Shown here in pieces: positions 45,152 to 54,149 of a DNA stretch of 64,000 nucleotides (position 1 is its first letter; the number at the start of each line of letters is the position of its first letter). The position numbers and the translations under genes are program-made. Below the pieces are notes generated by a model. It was not told where the DNA came from, did no database searches, and was given only the letters and a program-made list of their open reading frames with translations. The stretch covers positions 1 to 64,000 of the forward strand of contig JAUNSJ010000004.1 in the NCBI GenBank assembly GCA_030539295.1. Reading direction: 5' to 3'. This DNA comes from Planctomycetia bacterium (lineage in GTDB: Bacteria; Planctomycetota; Planctomycetia; Pirellulales; Thermoguttaceae).

Positions 45152-47647
45152 CTATTTCGCCAGAACGGCGACGTCGCCGGGCGCGAGCGTTAGTTGAACC
45201 GTTCCGTCTTTCAGGGCTAAGCTCTGTCCCGAGACGAGTTCGCGGACAGATTCGATTAAGGCACTCCGGGCAAGCAGGTCACTGTCAAAACGGACTGTGA
45301 TGTTTTTCTCATTTTGTGAATCATTGTAAACGGTGAAAATGCTTTCCTCTGGCGTGCTTCCAAAACGTTCAACATAGACGAGGGAGTCGGACGTTGTGGC
45401 ATAGGTCAGCGGTTGCCATCCGGCCTCAGCGACCAGCTTACAGAGCGGAATGTATTTTTTGAACAAAGGGCGGTCGCGATTATAAAGTTCCGGCCGGCGG
45501 AAATAGTGGCCTGTCGAGGCGTCGGCACTGAAGAAGCCTGGGAACATACCGTAGGCCAGGCAGCGCTTCATGTAACGCTCCGTGTGCGAGGCGGAAAAAT
45601 TCAGAAAATCTGTATTCATGAGGAAACAATAGGGCTTTTCGCCGCATAGCGCCCGTCGATATAAGAGGTCTTCGTCGGTCATGGGTTGCCATGTATTGTC
45701 CCTGTTCCAGTTGGTTTCCGTACCCATAACGTCGAGATAAGGAGCGAACCAGAAGTAGGTCGATGGCGTACTGTTGGCCATCATAAAGCGTCCACGGCGG
45801 TGCACTTCCGTGGCCATGTCGCGCAGGTACTCAAATTCCGTCAAGGCACTTAACATACCGGGCTTGCGCGTATCGCGGTCGTAGACCAACGGCATCTGCG
45901 AGGCGGAAAAGTGTTCGCGACGATAATTCAGACGGTCAACGACGAAGATGCCCATGGAATCCAGATACTCGCCGTCGCAGCCAGGTCCCTGTTCCGTGCC
46001 TTCCGGATACAAATTATTGCAAATATCATCGTTCCATTTCAGTTCGTATGCGGAAATGGGAAAGTCCTTGGCATGTTCAATACGTCCCTGGCGCACCAGT
46101 GCAGTGAGGCCTGGCAGTTCACACACGTTCCAGAAAGCGCCATCGCACCAGGGAGTATCCATCAAGCGAACAGCGAGATTACCTTCGCGGTCGTGCATGC
46201 CGGAGGTTAAGAAGGCCTGTGCCTGACGGTCCCCCGCCTTGGCCCTGTTGAGGACCTGTTCAAAGGCGGCTTCTTTCGTTCGCGGTACCTCTTTGTCCAT
46301 ACTCATCCACCAGGTGAGCGGCTCTGTATAGCGAAACGTTAAAATATTGTGCTCGTCGTCCCATTGCGTTTCGTCCGTGCCCTCTTTAAAACGAAAGCCG
46401 AAATCGTCCGGGTTTTCCACCTCACTAATAGCGGCAAAAGGCATCCACAGCCCCTGCTGTGTGATGCGGCGCACGAATGCTTCCGGCCAGATCTGCCGAT
46501 ACCGGTCCAGAGCACCGCGAAACTCATTCTGCACGTCGAACGAAAATTGAAAAAAATCGAAGGCAGCCGTTGGTTTCTCCTTCGTTAAGGCAACGTCGAA
46601 CGCGAGATATAACTTGTGGAATGACTCATTGTAACCAATGCGAAAAAAAGCCGGCATGAACGGATTAAGTCCAATGGCCGTCCCTTTTTGACCGGAACCC
46701 ACGGCGCCAAAGGGATAACGCGACAGATGTCCGTTGGCGCCAACAGGCAACGAGGTCGCATTTCGGTACTCCCGGTTTGGCTCCGTTTGTTCCGTGTGAC
46801 GCGGGTGGTCGAACCAGTTCACCGTTCCGGCCGGAATATCCAAAAGGTAGTAAAAGGAGAGAATACGGTCCTCTTCTGTCTTGCTGGTGAGTTCCACGTG
46901 CCAGCAAGGCATGCCGCGATCTTGTGTTACTTGCCATTGGAAAGAGACATCGAAAAGGTCGCCCGAACTGTTCGTCTGATGAGCGTCGCCGACATACAAG
47001 AAATCAGAATTATTTCCCGTATCTCTTACGAGCAGCGATTCCTCTGGCAGAGGCGACCCCGCCTTGGTAACCGGAATCATGTCGAAAGGAAACGTATCGT
47101 GTTTAATGGGCATGGATTGGAGGAGGAAATTGCGAAATTCTGCCTTTCCGGAGGTTGAGCGAAAGAGCGCGTGCATAAAAATCGTCTTGACCGGCTTGGG
47201 CGGCAGAAAGATTACCTGTTTATATTCCCAATCGTGCGTGCCCTGCGAGAAGGGAGCGGTCAATCCATATTCGTGAGTGCCGTCCTGATAGTCGAGGTCC
47301 AGATAAAGTGAGTAGTCCGTAAGTGCGCCACGTGCGCTCGTTGCCCGACTTTCCAGACCGGCGAGAAGGAGTTCCGGTTTCTGCTGGTTAACGGGGACGG
47401 CCAGCGTTACGCCCTTTTCTGTATTAACCAGTTCGCCATTATCGCAGATGAAGACGTCGTCCGGAGTACGAACGAAGCCCTCGCCATAGCCCCGGGTATC
47501 ATCGGGTGAGACGAGGTTCGGCATGCCCGGGTCGGACCGGACAATTTTCAGCGCGGGTAAATCAGTCGCAGTTGTTTCATCTCCGAAAGCGAGATTCGGG
47601 AGCATATATCCCCCTAACAATAAACAGAGCAGGAGCAAATTTTTCAT
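45152..47647 (-). CDS. Secreted glycosidase-like protein of unrecognised family
   Basis: 831 aa from ATG 47647 (AAGGA upstream), with a signal peptide MKNLLLLCLLLGGYMLPNLAFG. I do not recognise a named family. The first 430 residues look like beta-sandwich domains; about 430-740 look like a TIM barrel, with acidic positions in GCDGEYLDSMG and MGTETNWNRD; the end (about 745-831) looks like a beta-sandwich cap (FTVYNDSQNEKNITVRF), a layout seen in retaining glycoside hydrolases. An enzyme acting on extracellular polysaccharide is an inference. It lies 64 bases after the alpha/beta hydrolase gene on the same strand. Confidence 0.75.
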   Translation of the reverse strand: MKNLLLLCLLLGGYMLPNLAFGDETTATDLPALKIVRSDPGMPNLVSPDDTRGYGEGFVRTPDDVFICDNGELVNTEKGVTLAVPVNQQKPELLLAGLESRATSARGALTDYSLYLDLDYQDGTHEYGLTAPFSQGTHDWEYKQVIFLPPKPVKTIFMHALFRSTSGKAEFRNFLLQSMPIKHDTFPFDMIPVTKAGSPLPEESLLVRDTGNNSDFLYVGDAHQTNSSGDLFDVSFQWQVTQDRGMPCWHVELTSKTEEDRILSFYYLLDIPAGTVNWFDHPRHTEQTEPNREYRNATSLPVGANGHLSRYPFGAVGSGQKGTAIGLNPFMPAFFRIGYNESFHKLYLAFDVALTKEKPTAAFDFFQFSFDVQNEFRGALDRYRQIWPEAFVRRITQQGLWMPFAAISEVENPDDFGFRFKEGTDETQWDDEHNILTFRYTEPLTWWMSMDKEVPRTKEAAFEQVLNRAKAGDRQAQAFLTSGMHDREGNLAVRLMDTPWCDGAFWNVCELPGLTALVRQGRIEHAKDFPISAYELKWNDDICNNLYPEGTEQGPGCDGEYLDSMGIFVVDRLNYRREHFSASQMPLVYDRDTRKPGMLSALTEFEYLRDMATEVHRRGRFMMANSTPSTYFWFAPYLDVMGTETNWNRDNTWQPMTDEDLLYRRALCGEKPYCFLMNTDFLNFSASHTERYMKRCLAYGMFPGFFSADASTGHYFRRPELYNRDRPLFKKYIPLCKLVAEAGWQPLTYATTSDSLVYVERFGSTPEESIFTVYNDSQNEKNITVRFDSDLLARSALIESVRELVSGQSLALKDGTVQLTLAPGDVAVLAK

Positions 47648-47711
47648 AACAGGTTTCCTTGGGGCAAAGTTAACAATCGAGAGGCCCGTATCGAGGTCCG
47701 ACCGGGGCGGG

Positions 47712-50180
47712 TTATTGTGAGTCGTCGGGATTAACGATTCCGGGTCGTGCGGAATCGAGGACGGCGTGGAACGGGTGGATGCGGTCACAGCGAGTGCGGG
47801 CGTCTTCCAGCAACGTGCGCAAGCTGGGTGTAATCATACCGTTGGAGGGTGAAATTTTTTTGGAGTTAAACAGGACTTCAATCTTCTGCTGGAAGTCGAG
47901 ATATTCAGGCGTCAGGAAGATCCAGGCCCGATCGGCGTTCGACTTAATCTTGATGGAATTCGCGTTAACTTTAAAGAATTCCGTCTTGGCCGCGCGGTCG
48001 ACAGGGACCTTCCCACGGGTCCAGAAAGCGGGATCGACCATATATTTTTGTGGAAAACCGGTAAGTTCGACGCACCAAAAGAAGTTATCCCAGGGGCGTA
48101 GTGAATACACGGTGCGTTCTTCTTTCGGAAAGAAGTTACGAGTTCGTAACGCCATCCATTCAAAGATTTTCATCAGTTCGTCGGAAAAGGCTTCAGAGCC
48201 GCGTCCGCGATATTGCACATAGGTCATATCATACGGCTTACTCAAATCCATACCCCAGTCGAGCACTTCGCGTGACGCGGCCAGTTTACCCCCGTCGAGT
48301 TCGCCGCCTACAGCGTAGACGGCAAGCGAGGCCGCGTTCCGCTTGAGTTCCGCGGCGAATTTCGTGGCCGCACCGCAAATGGGAATAATACCGGCCCAGA
48401 GGTCAGGATGAGCCAGAGCAATATCCCACGTGGCATCGCCCCCGGCTGAATGACCCGACAGAAAGACACGGTCCGTATCAATAGCGAAGCGACGATTGGC
48501 GTCGCGCAGGGAATAGAGAACCGCGGCCAGAGCCCGGGCCGTCGCTTTGTACTTTTGACCCCTCTGAGCCCAAACGGGAGCAATGACAATATAACCGTTT
48601 CGGGTTGCCTGTCCGTAGCGCTCGCGAACCGGATCGCCTTTGCGGTCGGTCGTTTCCGACCACGGCCCGCACCACCAGTCGACTTGCATGGGCGCGGTCG
48701 TACGCTCGCCGTGCAGGGTTACGACCGTGGGATATTTTCGATTCGGGTCGTACTCCGGTGGGAGCTGAACGTAGTAGGTGATTTGGGTACCGTCGAACGA
48801 AGGGACGGTTATCTGGTAGTACAAAGGAGTTTCACGGGCAGAAGCGGGAGTACTTTGTGGCGGCTTCATGGCCCGTAATAGTAATGAGACACGTTCAGGC
48901 GAGGCCGCTTCTTCCCCGCGGATACTTTCAAAAAGGGTCGCGCGGGCATCAGGAAGTTTCTCAAGCAGAAAACGACGTATGAGTTTGCGGGTTCGGTATA
49001 AGGACGCGGCAAATTCCAACCGGTTATCTGCGCCTGTACTCCCCGCCAGCCAACCGGAAAGCGCCAAGGCCAGCCTCTGCTCATCGGTGACCGCCCCGTC
49101 ATGCATCGCCAGAAAATATTCCGAAAAACGCCCGATCGTATTGTGATTCAACTCCCGATTGATTTCCGTCAGCAGAGGGGTAAGTTCCAGACGAAGCTCT
49201 TCATTTCCGATTGCCTTGTGCAAGGCGGTCAGCTGGTCCAGGAGTTCTGTCTCCCGCCGGGCGTCCTCTTCATACTGCAGCAGCATGCGACGTATCGCTT
49301 GTACCTTGTCGGTCGAGACTCCGGTCTCCTGAAAGCTTTTGAGAAGGTCGTGCACTTTATAATACTGACCTGCCCTCTGGCGGAGTTCCAGCTCGTCAAT
49401 CAGGCGGGAGGCAGCCAATTGACGTATTAAGGTTAGGCCCACCTCCAGCTGGGAGTCGGTCCCCTCTTCCTCTTTAAAATCCTCAATGATTTCCGTCAGT
49501 TCCTCTTGCGCCTGTTCGTACAGCTCTGCCTGGACATAAAACTGATAGATTCGCAGGCGGTCGTCCAGCGATTTCGGGTTGATTTGCTTCTTAATGAGTT
49601 TACTCAAGGTCGTCCGCGGAATGCTGTAGGGAGACAGCCGCATGTCGAGATAGAAATTCAGTCCTTCGGCGCGAATGTAATGCGGGGCAATTTCGGTTAT
49701 GCCCTGAACGACAGGAGTCCCGCCCGCCATGATGGTGCGTCGCCCGAACTCATCGAAGGGGACCGAAGTACGCCACGCCCCCAGAGCGGCTACCTGTTCC
49801 GAAGGGACGCGATTTACCCGCTGGTGAATACGAAAGACCTCCAGAGAGGCACTCACTTCGTCCGGCGACAGGTCCAAAATATTATTTTTGGGGACATAAA
49901 TTGTGCGTAAGTTATCGTCGATTATGAGGATCTTCTGCGATTGAACGCCGCGCTCTTTCTCTGGCTTGACATTAGGTAGCTCAATAACACTCTTGACCGG
50001 GTATATGGCACCGACCTCGACGCGACCGTCTTTCAGAACGACGCGGGTCTCTGCCGCCGATACAGAATTACATAAAAAGGACAAAAATCCGATAAATAGT
50101 GCGAAAAAACAGATAAAGGAAAGAAATCCTTTCGATTTTTGGACTGTTCGAAACAAAATAAAGGCAAAATCATCCTGCAT
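47712..50180 (-). CDS. Secreted alpha/beta hydrolase (esterase/peptidase-like) with long N-terminal region
   Basis: 822 aa. Signal peptide at about residues 19-42 (GFLSFICFFALFIGFLSFLCNSVSAAE). Residues 45-460 are mostly helical with no family I know. The C-terminal hydrolase domain (about 470-720) begins YYVQLPPEYDPNRKYPTVV; the nucleophile elbow is GHSAGG with Ser578, like PHB-depolymerase or feruloyl-esterase-type enzymes. The last 100 residues add a small extra domain. AGGA precedes ATG 50180. Possibly acts with the glycosidase-like protein downstream on plant or algal material. Confidence 0.82.
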   Translation of the reverse strand: MQDDFAFILFRTVQKSKGFLSFICFFALFIGFLSFLCNSVSAAETRVVLKDGRVEVGAIYPVKSVIELPNVKPEKERGVQSQKILIIDDNLRTIYVPKNNILDLSPDEVSASLEVFRIHQRVNRVPSEQVAALGAWRTSVPFDEFGRRTIMAGGTPVVQGITEIAPHYIRAEGLNFYLDMRLSPYSIPRTTLSKLIKKQINPKSLDDRLRIYQFYVQAELYEQAQEELTEIIEDFKEEEGTDSQLEVGLTLIRQLAASRLIDELELRQRAGQYYKVHDLLKSFQETGVSTDKVQAIRRMLLQYEEDARRETELLDQLTALHKAIGNEELRLELTPLLTEINRELNHNTIGRFSEYFLAMHDGAVTDEQRLALALSGWLAGSTGADNRLEFAASLYRTRKLIRRFLLEKLPDARATLFESIRGEEAASPERVSLLLRAMKPPQSTPASARETPLYYQITVPSFDGTQITYYVQLPPEYDPNRKYPTVVTLHGERTTAPMQVDWWCGPWSETTDRKGDPVRERYGQATRNGYIVIAPVWAQRGQKYKATARALAAVLYSLRDANRRFAIDTDRVFLSGHSAGGDATWDIALAHPDLWAGIIPICGAATKFAAELKRNAASLAVYAVGGELDGGKLAASREVLDWGMDLSKPYDMTYVQYRGRGSEAFSDELMKIFEWMALRTRNFFPKEERTVYSLRPWDNFFWCVELTGFPQKYMVDPAFWTRGKVPVDRAAKTEFFKVNANSIKIKSNADRAWIFLTPEYLDFQQKIEVLFNSKKISPSNGMITPSLRTLLEDARTRCDRIHPFHAVLDSARPGIVNPDDSQ

Positions 50181-50196
50181 AATGCGTTTCCTGTTC

Positions 50197-50225
50197 TTGT
50201 CACAGGGGCTTGTTTTGGTTATAAT
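50197..50225 (+). promoter_or_regulatory. Sigma70-type promoter for the 50368-52845 genes
   Basis: TTGTCA (50197-50202), a 17-base spacer and a perfect TATAAT (50220-50225). It lies back to back with the start of the minus-strand hydrolase gene (50180). A leader of about 135 nt follows. Confidence 0.6.
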
Positions 50226-50367
50226 GGGAGTTGCGTAGGGCTTGTTAGGACCATACCGGTCTGTCAGCGGGCCATCCGCGTCGGGCAGGTCAGGGCCGTC
50301 CTTTGTGTTTCCCGATCGGCAAGCAGACGCTCCCCTATATATTATATAGCGAAAGATAAAATTTAGT

Positions 50368-50610
50368 ATGAGCCGGACAGTCCTATTTCGACGAATTTTA
50401 CTGATTTTTTTGGTATTGGCCGTTGTTTTGCCGATTTCGTCAACTATTTTGTTTATGACAGGGGGGATATTTACCTCGTTTGGCGAGTCGACCCTGGCAA
50501 CACTGTTTTCGCGAGCGGCGGTGGTGACAGGCGTACTCTGGGGGATGGATCTGGTCTTGTTGCTCCTAGGGGTGGCGTTGGGGCATTTGATAACCCGGGA
50601 AGGCGAATGA
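50368..50610 (+). CDS. Small two-helix membrane protein, unknown function
   Basis: 80 aa with two hydrophobic segments (about residues 10-32 and 50-72) and short polar ends. No family is recognised. The ribosome site is weak. It is 10 bases upstream of a zinc-ribbon membrane protein and shares a promoter with it, so a joint membrane role is possible. Confidence 0.6.
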   Translation: MSRTVLFRRILLIFLVLAVVLPISSTILFMTGGIFTSFGESTLATLFSRAAVVTGVLWGMDLVLLLLGVALGHLITREGE

Positions 50611-50620
50611 CGGCGGAATC

Positions 50621-51862
50621 ATGGCGATAGCGTTCTTTTGCACCCGATGCCGGACCTTACTGCAATACCCTGATGGAAGTGTTGGGTCGGTGATCTATTG
50701 CCCGCGGTGTCAGCAGGCGGTCATTGTTCCCGGGATTCTGCAGACGGACCTTGAGGATGGCGTTCTGCCGCCGGAAGTAAATGCAGGGCAAGAGGATGCG
50801 GAGGATGTCCTGCCGGGTGTCAATGAGCTTGGTGCCGGAAGTGTTTTACCGGGAAGTGAGTCGGATGAGGAAAAGTCCCCGCCGTCGGATGCGACGCAGG
50901 AACTCCCAACCGGGGCGATTTACGGTCTGGAATCCGAAGGAGACAATGACTTTTCTGTTCCGATGATCTCGCACTTGACCGCGCGTGCGTCGGCGAAGGT
51001 CGATACGAGTCAGCCGCCGGACGACCCTTTTGTTGTCCAGCAAATAGCGGACGATGAGTTTTTGAACCGCGTGGAAATGAGTAGTGGAGTCAAAGCCGCG
51101 CCCGTGGCTCCACAAATGCCAGGCACAGGCGAAATTCAAGGCGGCCTGTTCGCACTGCCGATTCCTCCCCCGGTCGTGGGAGAGGAAGACGGGAGCGAGT
51201 CTGAGGAAGACGAGGAGGAGCATGACCTTGAGGGCGAGGAACGACCGGCCCGCAGGTTAATCCCCATGCCGATCCTGATTATTTTAGGCTGCGCGGCCGT
51301 CATGTTCGCAGCCGCTTCGGGCATCTGGCTGTTTCATGAACTGCGTGGAGGGGCACAGGTCACGCCGGTGGCGTCCCGGCCTGTGCCTATCGACGGCCAG
51401 GTCGTCTACGCAAACGATCGGAATCCAACATTGCCGGATGAAGGCAGTGTCGTTCTCGTACTGCCCCAGGAGGTTCCCGAAGGAGGGCCACTGGTCCTTG
51501 GCAATCTTGTGCCGGGTAATATAACGGACAGCGATTTACGTCGCGCGCGGGAGAAACTGGTACCTGCCGGAGGCGCCATAGCCATGGTGGACGCCAACGG
51601 CCTGTTTGACCTGACCGTAACGCGACCGGGTCCCTATCATGTATTAATCGTTTCGGGCAACGTGTATCAGAAGGGTGATAGTGGCCTGGACGCGTTAAAG
51701 CAGGACGTGTCGCAATTCTTGTTTCAGCCTGGTGATACGCTGCTGTCGGCGCGTGCCTTTTTCTGGGAGGTTCGTGAGCTTGACCACAAAAACTACCACC
51801 TTCAATACAGCTTTGGCAGTAAGGACGGCAAATTTCCGTCTGCCCAGGCTCCTGCCCGATAG
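50621..51862 (+). CDS. Zinc-ribbon, single-pass membrane protein, unknown function
   Basis: 413 aa. The N-terminus has a zinc-ribbon pattern, FFCTRCRTLL…YCPRCQQAV (Cys7, Cys10, Cys27, Cys30 approximately), typical of planctomycete hypothetical proteins. A long acidic linker (about 45-210, with EEDEEEHDLEGEE) leads to one membrane helix (about 213-236), then a periplasmic beta-rich domain (about 250-400) recalling carboxypeptidase-regulatory-like folds (VDANGLFDLTVTRPGPYHV). Function is not inferable. It is followed by the methyltransferase gene after 14 bases. Confidence 0.7.
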   Translation: MAIAFFCTRCRTLLQYPDGSVGSVIYCPRCQQAVIVPGILQTDLEDGVLPPEVNAGQEDAEDVLPGVNELGAGSVLPGSESDEEKSPPSDATQELPTGAIYGLESEGDNDFSVPMISHLTARASAKVDTSQPPDDPFVVQQIADDEFLNRVEMSSGVKAAPVAPQMPGTGEIQGGLFALPIPPPVVGEEDGSESEEDEEEHDLEGEERPARRLIPMPILIILGCAAVMFAAASGIWLFHELRGGAQVTPVASRPVPIDGQVVYANDRNPTLPDEGSVVLVLPQEVPEGGPLVLGNLVPGNITDSDLRRAREKLVPAGGAIAMVDANGLFDLTVTRPGPYHVLIVSGNVYQKGDSGLDALKQDVSQFLFQPGDTLLSARAFFWEVRELDHKNYHLQYSFGSKDGKFPSAQAPAR

Positions 51863-51876
51863 ACGGATTTCTGACT

Positions 51877-52845
51877 ATGTTTGCAACGTGTGAATATGAA
51901 TTACTTGACTTTGGCAATGGCCGCAAGCTGGAGCGATTTGGTCCACTGCTTGTCGAGCGTCCGTGTCCAGCCGCGATGGTTCCGCCGCGGAACGGTCAAG
52001 CGTGGGGCAGGGCAGACATCCTCTTTACGGGAACCGCAGGCGAAAAGAAGAGCGGGGGGAATCCGGAACGCGGGCACTGGCAGGTGCGGACGGCGACCGG
52101 GCGTCATTTTTTCCCGGACAGATCTTCTGCCGGGGAATCGGACTCGGCACTACCGCCCGAATGGCTTGTTCGCCATGGGCATTCGGAGTTCGTTCTGCGA
52201 TTACAGGGTTCGCCGTTTGGACACTTGGGAATTTTCCCGGAGCAGTCGGAGAATTGGGACACGGTTTACGACTGGTGTCAACGTTTTGCCAAGGTACAAA
52301 ATCGGCCGGCGCGGGTTCTCAATCTGTTCGCCTATACGGGCGGGACGACCCTGGCGGCCATGGCGGGCGGAGCGGAGGTAACGCACGTCGATGCGGCGAA
52401 AAATATTGTCAGCCGAGCGAAGGCAAACGCTGTGCTCTCTTTTCCGGAACGTAGCGCGCGTTGGATTGCCGAGGACGCTGTTCGTTTTGCTGCCCGGGAG
52501 GTCAAGCGGGAATCGTTTTATGACGCGATTGTCCTGGACCCACCGACCTACGGCCACGGAGCCAGGGGGGAAGTCTGGCGGTTCCAGCGAGACCTGCCGA
52601 AACTGCTCGCCCTATGCCAAGACCTTTTGCGAGGTCCGGACCCGTTCCTGCTTTTGACGTGTCACGTAACCGATTTAACACCCATTCGACTTGCGTATTT
52701 ATTGAACGAATCCCTCGCGGCGCTGCGTTTGCGACTGGGCCTGAAATCCATCGTGGCAACAGAAATGTCTATCCGGTCGGCGTGTGGAGAAAAGTTGCCG
52801 GCCGGACTGCGCGTTTTACTCACCCACCCAAACAAACCTGCCTGA
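51877..52845 (+). CDS. Class I SAM-dependent methyltransferase, RlmI/RlmK-like
   Basis: 322 aa. The Rossmann core has motif I VLNLFAYTGGTTLAAMAGGA (about residues 146-165), motif II THVDAAKN, and the catalytic-type phrase VLDPPTYGHGARGEVW (DPP-Y, about 219-234), as in 23S rRNA methyltransferases of the RlmI/RlmKL group. The N-terminal PUA domain of RlmI is absent; a short beta-rich segment (about 1-130) takes its place. A base methylation in rRNA is likely but the site is unknown. Confidence 0.83.
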   Translation: MFATCEYELLDFGNGRKLERFGPLLVERPCPAAMVPPRNGQAWGRADILFTGTAGEKKSGGNPERGHWQVRTATGRHFFPDRSSAGESDSALPPEWLVRHGHSEFVLRLQGSPFGHLGIFPEQSENWDTVYDWCQRFAKVQNRPARVLNLFAYTGGTTLAAMAGGAEVTHVDAAKNIVSRAKANAVLSFPERSARWIAEDAVRFAAREVKRESFYDAIVLDPPTYGHGARGEVWRFQRDLPKLLALCQDLLRGPDPFLLLTCHVTDLTPIRLAYLLNESLAALRLRLGLKSIVATEMSIRSACGEKLPAGLRVLLTHPNKPA

Positions 52846-52892
52846 ATTTGATCCCACCTTAACCGCAATATAAAAATTGCACTGGAGAAAAA

Positions 52893-54137
52893 ATGAAAAA
52901 ATTTGTATGGTTGACCTTCTGTTTTGTACTGGCTTGCGTATCGCCTTTGTATGCCGTTGATTATTATGTCGATTCCGTTTCCGGGGATGATGCCAATAAT
53001 GGCACAGCGCCGGAACGAGCATGGAAAACATTGGAAAAGGTAAATTCACAAAACTTTGTTGATGGCGACTCCGTTCTGTTTCGGCGTGACGGCCTGTGGC
53101 GTGGGTATCTGGACCTTAAGCCTGGCAAGATAACATATTCGTCCTGGGGAGAAGGCGCGAAACCGCGGATTTACGGATCGGTCGCCTTGAATCGGGAAGA
53201 AGACTGGGTATCGGGCGACGATGGTCTGTGGCTCTCTCGGGAAGGGGTAACGTTTCAGGGGGACGTTGGCAATATCATCCTTGATGGTTCGAAGGCGGCG
53301 TTTAAAAAGTGGACGCGTGCGGATCTGGTGAACGAAGATGACTTCTGGTTCGATATAACAGGCGATGGCCGGATACACTACAAGAGCCAGGAGAATCCGG
53401 CGAAACGCTATAAGGAAATCGAAGCGGCGCAAAGGCAGCACCATGTTATCGACCACAGTGGCACAAACGGCGCGATTGTGGATGGTTTTGATCTTCGTTA
53501 CGGCGCGGCGCACGGCTGCGGCGGCGCTTCTGCTCGCAATCTGACCATACGCAACTGTGACATAAGCTGGATCGGCGGCGGTGATCAACATGGTCGCGGA
53601 GGAGAGGGACGACGCGTGCGGTTTGGTAACGGAATCGAATTCTGGGACTCGGCGGAAAATTGCCTTGTGGAAAATAACAGAATATGGGAAATCTACGATG
53701 CGGCACTTACGAATCAGGGGTCCGGAAAAAATCGGGAAGTGAATTTGATTTGGCGTAATAATGAGATATGGAACAGTGAGTATTCTTTTGAATATTGGAA
53801 TCGACCGGAGGAGTCCATCACGGCTGATATTCTGGTTCAGGGTAATCAGTGCCGCGACGCGGGTTGCGGCTGGGGGCATGTCCAGCGTCCTGACATTAAC
53901 GGGGCCCATATCATGTTCTATAATAATTCCGCGACGACTACGAACTTCCGCATAGAGGGTAATACGTTCACGAATTCGACGGAGGTCCTCATGCGTATGG
54001 AGAACGATTGGCGCGCCGCATTGACCTTTGAGAAGAATCACTGGGAGCAGAAGGAGGGCCTGCCCTGGTTCCGCCTGTTCCAAAAGCATTACGGGCAGGA
54101 AGGTTTGGAAAAACTTCCGACGAACGATCAACCTTGA
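52893..54137 (+). CDS. Secreted right-handed beta-helix protein
   Basis: 414 aa with a signal peptide (FVWLTFCFVLACVSPLYA). The mature start, DYYVDSVSGDDANNGTAPERAWKTLE, is the common opening of secreted parallel beta-helix proteins (broken here at 20). The body has short Asn-rich rungs (NLTIRNCDISWIGG, NCLVENNRIWEIYDA), typical of polysaccharide lyase-like or inverting enzymes. Catalytic residues cannot be assigned. AGGAG-like GGAG lies close before ATG 52893. Confidence 0.83.
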   Translation: MKKFVWLTFCFVLACVSPLYAVDYYVDSVSGDDANNGTAPERAWKTLEKVNSQNFVDGDSVLFRRDGLWRGYLDLKPGKITYSSWGEGAKPRIYGSVALNREEDWVSGDDGLWLSREGVTFQGDVGNIILDGSKAAFKKWTRADLVNEDDFWFDITGDGRIHYKSQENPAKRYKEIEAAQRQHHVIDHSGTNGAIVDGFDLRYGAAHGCGGASARNLTIRNCDISWIGGGDQHGRGGEGRRVRFGNGIEFWDSAENCLVENNRIWEIYDAALTNQGSGKNREVNLIWRNNEIWNSEYSFEYWNRPEESITADILVQGNQCRDAGCGWGHVQRPDINGAHIMFYNNSATTTNFRIEGNTFTNSTEVLMRMENDWRAALTFEKNHWEQKEGLPWFRLFQKHYGQEGLEKLPTNDQP

Positions 54138-54149
54138 AAGATATTGAAA

